Origin: Entrophospora sp. SA101
Lineage: Eukaryota > Glomeromycota > Glomeromycetes > Entrophosporales > Entrophosporaceae
DNA length: 56,753 nucleotides
Reading direction: 5' to 3'
NCBI GenBank assembly: GCA_958430865.1
Contig: CAUDNR010003079.1
Location: 1-56,753 of the forward strand
Numbering within the stretch: position 1 is the stretch's first letter; each line of letters begins with the position of its first letter. This document shows, one piece after another, positions 45,901 to 56,753 of the stretch. The notes beneath the pieces are model-generated. The model saw only the letters and a program-made list of their open reading frames with translations, made no database searches and was not told the origin of the DNA. A program made the position numbers and the translations under genes.

Positions 45901-48036
45901 AGCAAGAGTGCAAGTTGGACAATGGCTGCAAATAATATTACTGTCAGTGCATTAGATTTATCAATACCAAATATTAATCTTTCTAAAACTATTGATTTGG
46001 CTGGCGCAAATGGTTTCCTTAACGATATTAAAGTTGTTAGCTTCTCACTACCTGGTACTACACCTGAAGGCGGAATGGCGGTAAGTGTCCAAGTAAATTT
46101 AAAAAATGAAGCAGTAGTCGGTGTAGATCTTGGAACTGTAAATTTCAATATGTTTTTCGATGAAACATTTATTGGACCCATAGCGGCCACAAATGCAACA
46201 TTTTTACCTAGTACTACTGTACCTTTGACTCTTAATGGTCAAATTCTTCCTCCAACATCTCCAAAAACCTCAGCAGCATTAGAAAAACTTTTCAAGCTTT
46301 TCCTTGCTGGTGAACCTGTACCATTCCAAAATGTTGGTGACTCTGTCGTGACAAAAAATGGCCCGGTTAGCTGGTTGAATGAACCAATCAAGAAAATCAG
46401 TATTACTCTTCCAATCCAAGGTCCTAAACTAACTGATGAAAGTGTTATAACTCTTGACACAGCAATTATTACTCACATCACAGCCAGTAGTTTTAATGTC
46501 AAAATGGCTGGTGAAATTGCAAAGACTGGTCCTTTTGCTGCAACACTCAATTATCCAGATGGTGTTGATGTTTTATATGATGGAGGTGTGATTGGTAATA
46601 CTAAAATGACACCTATTAGCGTACAACCAAACGTCACAGCTAAAATAGATCAAGATGCTTTTTTCGCAGTCAAAGATATAAATGGACTAGCTAAATTCAC
46701 TGGTGATTTATTGAAACAACCGTCTGTAAGTTGGGAACTTAAAACTGATACTATGGTAATTGAAGTTGGCAAAGTCCCTATCGCAGGTATACCATTTGAT
46801 AAGCAAGTTCCTTTGATAGGATTTAATGGATTAAAAGATGGAATTAAGATAAACAATATCGAGTATGGAAAAGGGGGCGACGGCAAAGGGCTGCCTTTTA
46901 CTATCGATAGTACATTAATAAATCCTTCAAATGTTGGAATCGAGTTGGGAACTATAGTATTTGACACGTCCGTAGAAGGTACACCTGTATCACCAATTAC
47001 CGGCAACAATGTTTTACTTGCACCAAAAGCCAACACCAATATTACTTTTACTGGTGAAATAACAGATTTCTCAGTAATTGAAAAAATACTTGAAATAATA
47101 AGTAGTGGTAAACAACCATTGTTGAAAATAGTTGGTAAATCAGTCGATCCACCAAATGCTGGCGGCCCAGTACCATGGTTACAAATACCATTTTCTCAAC
47201 TTTCAATTGAACTACCATTCCCTGTTACAGGTCTTCCTCCTATTGGAAATAAAACTGCTGGGCTCAACAGTCTTACACTTAATTTTGATGCAAAAAGTTT
47301 TGCTGCAGAAAAAAGCTCCACGATAAGTGCATCTGTAACCAACCAATTTCCAGTAGATATTGTCGTCCATGGTGTTGAAGCAACAGCAAATATCGGAGGG
47401 AATAATTTAGGGTCAATTAGTGTATCGGATCTTCCAAAAGAGCCTACTATTAAAGCAGGTCAAACAACAGAACTAACGATGCCATTTTCTTTTGGAGCTG
47501 GAGCAGATCTTGTTGGAATGCAAAAATTAGCTTCACAACCTGCCGATTCTCTCGCTTTTGATATTACATTAACCGCGAAGGTATCAATTGGTAATTACCC
47601 TACAAGTCTTGATTTTAAACAAAACGCAGTTCCATTGAAAATTACAGGAGCGTCAGATTTGTTTAAATCACCTTCAAATACTGCTACACCAACTGCAAAA
47701 AATAATACAAATAATTTAGTTGCTCGCACAAAAGGTCTTCCACCACCTGCAAAAATTGACACGAAAGGTCTTCCACCACCACCAGTAAACATTGACACAA
47801 AAGGTCTTCCACCACCACCAGTAAACATTGACACAAAAGGTCTTCCACCACCACCAGCAAACATTGACACTAAAGGTCTTCCACCACCACCAGTAAACAT
47901 TGACACTAAAGGTCTTCCACCACCGCCAGTAAACATTGACACTAAAGGTCTTCCACCACCACCTGTAAACATTGACACTAAAGGTCTTCCACCACCACCT
48001 GTAAAAAGATTCAGAAGAAGTGTGGCATATCAATAA
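42994..48036 (+). CDS. 1,680-aa single-pass membrane protein, LEA-2/Tag1-like (copy 2)
   Basis: This is residue-for-residue the same as the protein at 17018-22060: acidic cytosolic N-terminus, membrane helix at about 94-118, repeated beta-rich modules and the eight-unit proline-rich tail. A 5-kb reading frame kept intact in both copies, including repeat number in the tail, is compatible with either a very recent duplication or an allelic copy. The Tag1/DUF3712 relationship is by pattern only; distant similarity to plant LEA-2 (NHL-type) proteins is an alternative description. Confidence 0.85.
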   Translation: MADESHTTQTTTDEDTNSELIDSIVTYSTDAGDSSSDSTSQRDSYDDSSQIDNFHNREAHQTSNNNDDNDDDDEDEENMDKSKDSQQFYKKKRFWVICSIVSIILSIILLPILFLVVFPSIARKTMDRSTININSLLIKDPQETNFKTDLAGNVTNGGAFQVRVDFPDPITVYYKGGPLGTMNMNGVNIKNGNGQMSANESTFAISDPSNLIAFTADLLTSESVDWELKGKVKIQLQSLHLSKTLPLDKIVTLKGANGFQDTVIKNLTITQNNATNTLDLFVTAVLQNPSPVGMELGVLGLQVYYNSTLVASVTTDSFTLLPGENTINMRGSVTPPQTDNDKANIAGFVTSYIQGQGGSALAKGVSATPSSGAPISWLNTIVQGLQLNAKLASATPFKVITGVDFGQMKLVFTNDSAYAPIASSNRSIADYVLPFDISLQVTEVSQDIKIYTQDQLEIASLTSGFGPATNDASRIFIDIPATPLTAEQTDAGEQIFQDFLKNLTLGSALDFQIVGTSNVVANTVIGNLTLTGIPLNTTTTINGFQGLGVKAPVISNLNLIGGTKDGLVMGLNVDLFNPTNFSLDAGSVDFEMFLDNQTVGFAHVANLLLTPADSNLTVTATLDPKNNPSAQKVLNSFLNGTQATIEIGGYEGSTTIASLTSAFTSLRISSALPPLTTKLLGKTSLGILPDTAKNGVAKASVDLINPFAADLSISSIQSTLGFHGKQLATMNINNLPTPIVAAGNKTTEITGLPVTLNLDPTFLFNVVRISAKEAGLDLTPIDVLLTLGGITGIEDFKPIDLKSVDPSIFKNFNMIDYTKQALNAMTVDVNMKSTITVGEYTFEMSYVQFGVATSTDDSISLLISALSTPIVQKVVDGSNISFSKIFIENPSETAFTADISGEIDDSGPFDATISFGNGATLSSNNVEFGKMVLPDIKAVEGKAVLNIQQSPFQITNAQALAGFTDQILTSKSASWTMAANNITVSALDLSIPNINLSKTIDLAGANGFLNDIKVVSFSLPGTTPEGGMAVSVQVNLKNEAVVGVDLGTVNFNMFFDETFIGPIAATNATFLPSTTVPLTLNGQILPPTSPKTSAALEKLFKLFLAGEPVPFQNVGDSVVTKNGPVSWLNEPIKKISITLPIQGPKLTDESVITLDTAIITHITASSFNVKMAGEIAKTGPFAATLNYPDGVDVLYDGGVIGNTKMTPISVQPNVTAKIDQDAFFAVKDINGLAKFTGDLLKQPSVSWELKTDTMVIEVGKVPIAGIPFDKQVPLIGFNGLKDGIKINNIEYGKGGDGKGLPFTIDSTLINPSNVGIELGTIVFDTSVEGTPVSPITGNNVLLAPKANTNITFTGEITDFSVIEKILEIISSGKQPLLKIVGKSVDPPNAGGPVPWLQIPFSQLSIELPFPVTGLPPIGNKTAGLNSLTLNFDAKSFAAEKSSTISASVTNQFPVDIVVHGVEATANIGGNNLGSISVSDLPKEPTIKAGQTTELTMPFSFGAGADLVGMQKLASQPADSLAFDITLTAKVSIGNYPTSLDFKQNAVPLKITGASDLFKSPSNTATPTAKNNTNNLVARTKGLPPPAKIDTKGLPPPPVNIDTKGLPPPPVNIDTKGLPPPPANIDTKGLPPPPVNIDTKGLPPPPVNIDTKGLPPPPVNIDTKGLPPPPVKRFRRSVAYQ
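47728..48005 (+). repeat. Coding 36-bp tandem repeat (copy 2)
   Basis: Same eight units in the same order as at 21752-22029, including the variant units 1 and 4. Arrays of this kind change unit number quickly, so equality is informative about the age of the duplication. Confidence 0.95.
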
Positions 48037-48687
48037 ACGACAACAATTTGTTGATCTTCCAACAATCATCTCAACCATCTTTATATTTATTCATATTATG
48101 CTTATATTTATTTTCCTATAATTAATATTGATACCTTAATTTTTTCAATAATTTTTTTATTAATAATAAGAAGAAAAAGTAATTTATTTATTGTAAATTA
48201 TAATTTATTTTATTTTATTAGAATAAATTTTTAAAATAAAAATTAAAATATTTAAAGATCAACTTATTTATTATTAGTTCGTCAAAAACATCAATAAAAC
48301 AAAATCCTTTGTTTTTCTTTTAGTCAATAATAGTAGTATTAACACAACACCCAACCAAATTGTTCATGTGAAATAATATATTAAAAAAGAAGCTATACAA
48401 ATATTATTATATTATAATGATTTACTTTTAAAAAAATATATGTCGTCCAGCGATTCCCAAAAATAAAATCTTAATATTTAATTTATAAAAATAAATGCCA
48501 CAAATTCTATTATTTATTTAATGAAAAAAATGCTAAATTATATATATATGGTAATGTTTTTTTAAATGGATAATTAATAAAATCATAAAAAAAAAATAAC
48601 TAAAAATCAAGAACATTATATTTGTTAAAAGATCTTGCAAATTACGAAATATCTTCTTTATTATCATTGTTCTTGTTGTTGTTATTA

Positions 48688-49404
48688 TTATTCATTATTG
48701 TTATTAGTCTGAATTGATAATTTAGCACTAACAGCTGCAGCTAAATTTGTAGGATCTGATAAGATATTGCCAGCATTAGAATTTGTGGTAACTCGTTGAA
48801 GAAGTTGTATTTGGGAATTTGAAAAGACATCTTGCATGTACATTGAAGAAGCTCTTGATAAAGGAATTTGACGATGTAAACCAGTTGATATAAGTTCTTG
48901 CATTGCTTTCTCACAAAATATTTCTAAAGCTTTTTCCAGCTTTATTAATAATTATTTTATTAGTAAATATATATTTATTCTGTTGCATAGAGAGAGAATA
49001 TTAATTAATTAATATTTTATTTTATCAACTTACTTGGGTTTTTCCATTGTCAGTTAATTTAACAATCTCTGCTACATTAAATTCATCAAATTTTATATCA
49101 AATCTGAATTTTGCAGCACTGTAATCAATTAATGGTAAATATTAATTTAATTGAATTGAATTAATTAAAAACACATTCTAATCATAACAGTAATAATAAT
49201 AAATAATAATGATAATAATCTACTAACGCCGCAAAGAATTTCAAATTTTCAGTTGCACGATAGGTTCTCAATGTATCCTCATGAATTTTATCAATAAAAC
49301 CAAATGGTCTCTTAGATCGTCTTACAATAGTATTATAAATAGTGCATAATAATTTGCCATCACTAAATAATAATAAATAAATTGTTAATATATAAATTTT
49401 TTAA

Positions 49405-49482
<78 letters not shown>

Positions 49483-50869
49483 TACGCTAAAGATGCAAAG
49501 AATCCTGCTTTGTCAGATTTTGGATCTGGAAGAGGCGTATAATCAGGTAATCTCTTAGATTTTGATGGACGGTGAGCCTCTAAAAATGCATGATATCGAG
49601 CTAAAATATATAATCATATTATATAAACATGTGTGTTAATAGACCACTACTATCATATAAATGTTCGGTTCCAAATAAACCACAATTCATATAACACTTT
49701 TTTATTTGTTCAACTTTATTTTACCTAATTTGTCACTACCAAAATGATCAGGATTTGACCAATCAAGATTTGGATGACCTGGAGATAATGGGGGTGTTAA
49801 TTGAGATAATAGATGACTATCTTTTTTTTCATCATCTGAATTTGTTCTTAAATAGGAAGTGTTTGGTGGATAAATTTCTTTATCGTCAAATAATAAAAAT
49901 TCCTCGACTATCTGAATGTATTTCTGTAAAGTAGCACGTTGTTTATCCAGTGAAGTGTAATTAGACGATTTGTACAAATGGCCATCTTCACTGCCACTAT
50001 CGTCAGTGTCATCATCACGATGAGTTTTTTCAAGATCACTTATCATCTCAAGAACTTCCAAGGCAGAAGATCTTATTTTCGCAAGTGACTCGTCTGTTAT
50101 ATCATCTTTTACCATTGTATAATTCCTAATTGATTGGACAGCTTTTGTTGTAGATTCCACTGCAGCTAAAATATCCACAGGTACAGGATCTTGTTCTGAT
50201 TTTGCTTCACCGGTAATCATACACCAAGCATCAAGCATTGCTTGAATATCAGCATGACAATTTCCCAATAGTACGTCTGGATCCATCTCAACATCTAATT
50301 TACTGGTTATGAATGTAGGAAGTGGTGGAGGGGATGGTGGGAGTGGAGTTGGTGGAAAATCATCAGGTTCTTCAGTAACTTGTAATAGATAAGATGTATT
50401 TGTGTTTATTGTAAGTTTCTTTTCTGCTTCTTCACTGTATATATATACATTTATGTATGTAATTAATATAATAATATTTAATAAATAAAAGTTTTCTTGC
50501 TGAAAAAATTTTAGATTAAACAATATATATAATAAAATAATCGTACATATGTTTTGGTTTCTTTGGTTTTATGATTATTCCTCTTTTAGCATAAAAATGT
50601 TGTAAATGTGTTATACTACCAAGTGCTAAAACTGACTGTCTTTTTTTTGCACTTTTAGCAAACTCTCTTGGTTTTGAGGGCTTCTTGTAAGCTCGTCGAG
50701 TTGCTACATGAACAGGCATAGTAGAACGTTTTGAATTTAAATCAAAATTAAGGAATGGGACAGATATGTCAGGAGTACTTTGATGTTTTTGATTTGATTC
50801 TAATGAATCGAATGATGTTGTTGTTGGTGAATCGGTTATTGATGAATCGATTATTGATGATGGTTCCAT
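48688..50869 (-). CDS. Calponin-homology-like domain protein (copy 2)
   Basis: Exons (minus): 50547-50869, 49725-50434, 49486-49600, 49228-49362, 49034-49118, 48688-48939. The 539-aa product is identical to that at 22712-24893. The (TAA)25 tract in its third intron (49407-49482) also has the same length. The weaknesses of the functional call are the same: only the DGKLLC...ENL.FF core supports a calponin-homology fold. Confidence 0.82.
49407..49482. repeat. (TAA)25 microsatellite inside an intron (copy 2)
   Basis: Equal in length to the tract at 23431-23506. Confidence 0.95.
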
Positions 50870-52070
50870 GATTATGATATATTATAATTTTTCTGGTTGA
50901 AAGAATAGTGTATGCGTATGAATACAAATAATTTTGAAAAAAATTACAGCATTATTGAAATTTAGACCAAAACAACTTACCAAATAAATATATATGCTAA
51001 TAGAAAATGCTAAATGGATGGATGAATGAATGAATGAATGAATGAATGAATGAATGAATTAGTAAATGAGTGAGTGAATGAGTGAATAAATAGAATAAAT
51101 AAAACTAATCAAAAGAATGTTTTAGTAGGAAAAGTAGTGAAGGAATGAATAGGGTAGGTAGAAATTAAATAGGGATTTTCAAAAAGGAGGGTAAAAATAG
51201 TTAAAGTGAAACGTTAAAAGAAAAATTTTTTCTGAAACAGAAAAAATCCAAAATGAAAATTTAATAAATTTTTATTTTTAAATATTTATATAATAATACC
51301 TATAATTTTTATTTTATAATGTACACCACTTTTTTATTGCAGAAATTTGTACGAATAATAACGCTTCGATTTATTTATTTGGAACGAATAAATTTGTAAT
51401 TAAGAAATTCTTCAGTTATTTAAATAACAATAATAGTAATGATATATAATAAATAGTAGACAGCGAGAGAGAGAAAAAAAAACAGAAAAATTTTTTTTTC
51501 TTCAGAAAGTTAAAAATATTATATATATATATATTCCTAAAGAATATATTTGATTGGTTAATTTTATCAGTACCTGAAAATCATGTTGTAACGCCAACCA
51601 GCCACATTTTTAATTGTTCCTATTACGTATTATCAAAAGGGGACTGAAAATTTCCAAATTCTTGTTCTTTGTTATTGATTGAGATTTATTAATTTAGATT
51701 AGATCTTTCAATCAAAAAAATTACATTTTTCCAAAAGGAGAGAAACAATTCGTAAATTTGCAAGATGATGTTATAGGTTATGAGTGCCTATAGAATGAGG
51801 CTATTTTTTTTGCAACAAAAAAATATCTGATTTTAAGATACTTTTTATTTATCCGGGTCATACGAATCACGTGAAATTTTCATTTTATTGTTATTAAAAA
51901 CTCTTAAGATTAGGACTTGTAGAATAAAACTATAGAGAGCATTTTCTTCCGTCTTCTTTTACTTCGATCTTGTGCATTTCATGTCTTTAAATGGCGAACT
52001 TTCTTATCATTTGCAGAATTATGATTTTACTATTTTACTTATCACTCTTTACTTATCACTCTTTAAATAA

Positions 52071-52376
52071 TGTCAATGAAGAATTGATTACTATCGTCCC
52101 AATCTTCACCACCAAGTAGATTACCTAATTCTATATCATCCTCTCTCCTATATAATACTTTTTAATTAGACGATCTTCCTTCATTGCAGAAAATAGTTAA
52201 TCCCAATATGTAATATTGAAGAGGGAAATAAAGGATATTCATGATATTTAATGTCGTCATTACTATTTTCAACAGCTTCTTGATTAAGAAATTCAAAATT
52301 TAAGTCAGATAAACCATCGATAAAGATTGCAATGGCTTTCAAAGAAACTCGTCCTTTTGACTTTGGAGACCTAATT
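52071..52376 (-). pseudogene. Unassigned exon-like coding remnant (copy 2)
   Basis: Same remnant as at 26095-26400, with the same stop positions. Confidence 0.3.
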
Positions 52377-54366
52377 CTTTAGAGAAGCAGGTTTATTAAG
52401 ATCATTCTGAAATAATAAGATAGAGTATTGTACAATGAGAGTTTCTATGTTTGTATGGTTTTTCGGGGGTAAATTAATATACCAGTCAACGATCGAATAA
52501 TAATTATTATTATTCTCGATTTGTGTAGGTACCATTTATATGAAAATGAGAATAATAAGTGTTAAATGGCAGCAGTTCCATTAACGATATTTAATTTTTT
52601 CATAATCTTGACTTTTTGATATTATATTCATAGAAAGCATTTTTTTTTTTTGAAAAAAAATTTTCCCAACTAGGTTTTTTTGTGTAGCAACTTTTTGTTT
52701 TATCTGAAAATAGAATATATTACTTTACTCATGTGATTTATTTAGCCTTTTGCATTATTTTATGGACGAATCATTTTTTTACTAATAATACTAATTACAC
52801 CGATTGTAATAATGGATACTGAACAATCCAAAATTATCGTGTAAAAAACAAAAGATTTGATTTTGTGGACAGGTAATTCTAGTGGTTTGTTTATTAATAA
52901 TATATTATTTTCGCCAATTCAATCAATTAAATAATTGACTATTGTCATGACAATTTATTTTTCTAATTAAATAATATTAATTTTTTGATGTCGAATGTTT
53001 ACAAAATCAAAACTTGACGAAATTGCAACAAAGCTTAACAAAATAACAATTATAGTCATATTGGATATGCAAAGATTTTATATTACAATCAGCATAAAAA
53101 GTATCCTGTAATATTATTTAATTATTATTTAATATACAAGTATTGATTCTTTTCTTTTAATGGTGCATTGCTATATTCAAGTGGATTGATTAGGTAATTA
53201 TGATATTAATATGTTGAAAGGAACATGTATTGGAAATTCTATGGTTTGGTTCTAGAAATAGAATCACTTTATTAAATATTAATGTACGGTTCGCTGCTGC
53301 ACCACCACATGGCCAAATTTTCAAAATATTGTTCAAAAATCCAATGAAACATTTTTTATACATAGGCTTCTGCGCAATGCAGTCATTGTAATTTTTTTTG
53401 TGCCAAATTTAGATATTATTATTATTATTATTTATATTATATATTCTAAATTTAGTCGGAATTTTCGTGGGAATACTAAAAAGGAATATAACTCTCAAAA
53501 TTTTATATTAAAGCTAGAGACATATTCTATCAATTTACAATATAAAGTAGTTTTTGAGTTCTATACTTTAAAATTTGCGCAAAGTTTAGGAAGTCTTTAG
53601 ATAATGCGAACCATATTTTATATGGGGACATACCGCAACAAAACCAGGCAAAACAAACGTTGTATATATACTGCCATCGCCACACTGTACTACTAATATT
53701 TTCTTTTCCTATTTCATAACTTTCTATAAATTACATGCTGTACTTTATTTCACTTTTTAGTCCAGGTTTTATCTGATTGAATATTCTAGTTGAATTTTTA
53801 TCATTTTCTAATTATTAAGATTATCTTCCAAACATTTTATCTTAGCCTTTTCGGTTTATTTCATATTTGACTTTGTCTTTTTTCTTCAATGTAATTTTCA
53901 TGGTTGTTATCGCTTGACTTTCATTCAGCTTTTTTGGTTTGTTAATCTCTTCATTAACTTCCTGTTTCTTGGCTTTTCATTTGGATTTTTTCTCGTTCAT
54001 GCTAATTTAATAATTCTTTTAAATTTTCAATTCTCTGCTTTAAATCTGTTATTCCATTTTTTAATCTGCTTATTTTCCCTATTCTTTTCATTTATTATAT
54101 TATGTGGGAAATCAAGTTAATCATCATCATGATATGACTACTTTAGAGATTTTAAATAAATCTGGGAGATTTTCTCTTGTGTTTTATGTTGTAATGTATC
54201 TAGGCCGATAAGGTCGATTTGAGTAACCTGAAAGTTATTAATAAGATAAAATATACAAGTGTCTTTAATCAATTTAATCGATTTGTGGATGCAACACAAG
54301 CATTGTTAAAGTTGTCTTTAGGTAATAAGGCAATCGAAGTATATATAATAAGCTTGAATTAGTGTA

Positions 54367-54468
54367 CAGTCAGACGATAAACCAACATTATTTTATTAAA
54401 TTTATCTCTATAAATTATTTTAAGATTTTTTGCGAAAACATTGACTTCGGTTTATTGAGTACTGACTG
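54367..54468. mobile_element. 102-bp MITE with CAGTCAG ends (copy 2)
   Basis: Same element, TIRs and TA flanks as at 28391-28492. It was duplicated with the block rather than inserted independently. Confidence 0.65.
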
Positions 54469-54834
54469 TACTCTCAAAATAAATTTTTCTTGAATAAAAA
54501 AAATATAACCTTGACTTGAGGACAAGTTTCAACTTATAAACCTATATCAAATTAGACCCCAAGTCATCCACTGGTAAAAGCTCATTCAATTTTATTTTAT
54601 TCAATCAAATTGGTGGGTGACATTATCAAGGAAAAAGTAATAGGTTTGTGAGATTAATTTCGTGATCTGCGCGATCAGTGTTTTAATCCACAGATCGTTA
54701 TAAGATCAGCAGGGCTCATTTTTCAGAATGGTGACTTCCTCACGATTTAATAAACACAAAAAAAAAAAAATTATATTCATATAATTTATTATCTTGTGAT
54801 GACATTTAAAAATGGCTCCTCAATTAGTTGTAAA

Positions 54835-54908
54835 TAATTGCGGCATATAAAAATTGAATTGCGGTTGCGGTTGCGGCATATGAAAATTGAATTGCGTTCC
54901 CATCTCTA
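54835..54908. repeat. GCGGTTGCGG direct repeat, possible hAT-type end (copy 2)
   Basis: Identical to 28859-28932. Confidence 0.35.
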
Positions 54909-55251
54909 ATGACATTCATTATGGCCCATTGGTTACAACACAAAAGCCAGATATACTATATAGATAGGAATGAAAGTTAATCAAACAATAATGTTTTTTT
55001 TCAATTTGTTTTACAGATTGAAATCTTGTTTTGTTGTGAGTAAAATGAAAAATCCGTAACTTGTGAACAGCTCTGCTGCAAGGTAGCTTTTTGGTCAATC
55101 TCTATTATTTTACATTAATTCCTTATTCATTTTGATAAACTAATAATAATTTTGAATAATTAGGTTTAGTTTATGAGCCAAATATGTTCTCACAATGCAA
55201 GTATATAATATATTTATGATATTACGAGTTTATTAGAAAAATTTATTTTTA

Positions 55252-55396
55252 GCTGGAGAAGCTGACAAAACTAGAAAATATACAGCTAAAACTATGTTGG
55301 TAGAAGAAAGTCAAGTTGATAAAAAAACAAGGTTCCAAAACTCCAAACTATTCATGGGTGGATAACCACCTATGCTGTATATTTAAAAAGAAAGTG
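55252..55396 (+). pseudogene. Relic of the 1219-6208 transposase family (copy 2)
   Basis: Same frameshifted last-exon fragment as at 29276-29420. Confidence 0.65.
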
Positions 55397-55826
55397 TTGT
55401 CAGAAGCCAGTATTCCAACTGAAATGAGTAAAAATCACAATGAAAATCGATTGACATAAATAATTTTATATATAAAAACCTTCGGATGAAACATTTTTTA
55501 TATTTTCTCAATCATTTATTGCATACAATTATATCCCGAATTTTATTGTTATTATCAGTCATCCGTAATTTCACGGGATCGACATGTCTACTGCTGTACA
55601 GAACCTATGTGACAAATAAGGATTAATTCTTAGAGTTGATAAACACTGTGTAATTCCTGCCACCCCCAGCCCACAAATTTAATCGTCACGTCTGTGATAA
55701 ATGTCACATTGGTTTTACAAAAATTTTGAGCTACAATTTAGTTTCCTTTTTTATAGAATGAATTGCTATTTTTGGAGGGTTCTGTATATTTCATAAAAAG
55801 AACCTTTCTGTATATAATATTTTCCT

Positions 55827-56080
55827 TAAGGAATATATTAATCAGTATAAATTAGGATTTCAACAAAGTCAGATAACTAGATGATAGAACCTTTAACATG
55901 TATAAATACGTTGTAAATTTCTCTTTCATAAAAAACAATAAGTTAATTAGTTAATAAGTTAATTCATTCTTAACTACTATCTTGTAATAACAATAATATC
56001 TTATTAATAAAAATACAAACATAAATATCTCTTAAAATAATCTATTGCCAGTGGAATTATCCACCCGCTTCCTAAACCAC
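55827..56080 (+). mobile_element. LTR-like sequence at the right edge of the block
   Basis: Immediately after the edge the sequence reads TTAAGGAATATATTAATCAG. It goes on with a TATA-like ATGTATAAATACG at about 55900 and AATAAAAATAC-type poly(A) signals near 56010. This order resembles the U3-R-U5 of a short copia-type LTR, but no second LTR, primer-binding site or pol gene lies within the window, so the call is tentative. Confidence 0.3.
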
Positions 56081-56753
56081 ATAAACCTTTAACTCAACCT
56101 AATTATTAATTAATTACTATCTTACCAGGGGGACGCCTTTGATAAGTATAGTTGTATATATTTCTTTAATCTTATTTTCTTTATTTTTATTTTAGATTAG
56201 GTCAACGCCTAAATAAGTGGAAACCCTAGCTAGGTGTGATCAGTAAAGAACACTGAACCATCAGAACATAACACAACAGTATCAGGGAAGATACTGGGAT
56301 TATTATCAGAAGGGATAATAATTGACACGTTCCGGCTCAGGCAAAAAACATAGCAACTGCTGAGAAAACATTACTGGACGGGAAGTAAGAAAACTTGCCC
56401 TGCAGAGAGTTAAATAGCTTGAGCGCTATAAAGAAAAAAAAAGTAATCAAAGAATTATACAACTGGATACTGCCATAGGGAGGGATAAATAATATTATAA
56501 CCAAATCAATAGATTTGTGTGAGATGGAATTTTTGATCTCACAACATATAAATTCTGCTCAATATAGTGATTTTTAATATAAACTCTCAATATAATCATA
56601 TTGTGAAGTTTTATTTGGTACCCATTATATTAACTAGAGCTTGATATAGTAAAGCATCAGGAAATTAATTTAGCGTAAACTTGCATAAATCTTACGATGC
56701 TGACGTAATATTGTGTAAATCTTACAGTGCCGACGTAAGTTTTACACTTTTTT
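56081..56753. other. Unique right flank, no gene; terminal repeat motif
   Basis: No open frame of note. It could be the untranslated leader of a retroelement starting at 55827. At 56684-56741 a motif occurs twice in tandem, TAAATCTTACGATGCTGACG and TAAATCTTACAGTGCCGACG, and then the window ends in TAAGTTTTACACTTTTTT. That resembles the iterated terminal repeat of another DNA element continuing beyond the window. Confidence 0.35.

Larger units (their letters stand above)
34129..55826 (+). repeat. 21.7-kb duplicated block, copy 2
   Basis: This is the direct repeat of 8146-29850. It lacks the 8 bases at 9536-9543 (it reads TTAATTATTGACC) and has one more A in the run near 38546; no other length change exists, judging by constant offsets. 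Its right edge at 55826 falls in the palindrome TTCCTTAAGGAA, beyond which the sequence is unrelated to the BTB gene that follows copy 1. Confidence 0.97.

Overview
The window looks like nuclear DNA of a fungus, most likely an arbuscular mycorrhizal one (Rhizophagus/Glomeromycotina type). The evidence is strong AT bias, short GT-AG introns, BTB-BACK-TLDc genes, several DNA-transposon families at different stages of decay, and multi-exon genes of fungal type. The organism is inferred from gene content and was not tested by search.

Layout. 1-1218: a cluster of palindromic GCCGGCTAAG motifs and a decayed Pif1-like (Helitron-type) helicase. 1219-6208: an almost complete terminal-inverted-repeat (TIR) DNA transposon with TTAA flanks. 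Its single eight-exon gene encodes a DDE-like transposase of about 1,131 aa and carries one 1-nt frameshift. 6998-7922: an internally deleted pogo/Tigger-like element with TA flanks. 8146-29850 and 34129-55826: two copies of one 21.7-kb block that appear identical except for an 8-bp and a 1-bp length difference. 29851-34128: two convergent BTB-TLDc genes around a 953-bp run of N. 55827-56753: an unrelated right flank that begins with LTR-like sequence.

Each copy of the 21.7-kb block holds the same three intact genes. These are a membrane-anchored class-3 aldehyde dehydrogenase (six exons, 520 aa), a divergently transcribed intronless 1,680-aa single-pass membrane protein with LEA-2/Tag1-like repeats and a proline-rich repeat tail, and a six-exon 539-aa protein with a calponin-homology-like region. 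The block also holds relics: a decayed BTB-TLDc gene, a fragment of a transposase related to the 1219-6208 element, a 102-bp MITE and several unassigned coding-like scraps.

The genes do not form an obvious pathway. The main stories are the transposon, which I cannot place in a named superfamily, and the duplicated block. The block is either a very recent segmental duplication or two haplotypes of one locus joined end to end by scaffolding across the N gap. Identical microsatellite lengths in both copies show that they separated very recently or are alleles.
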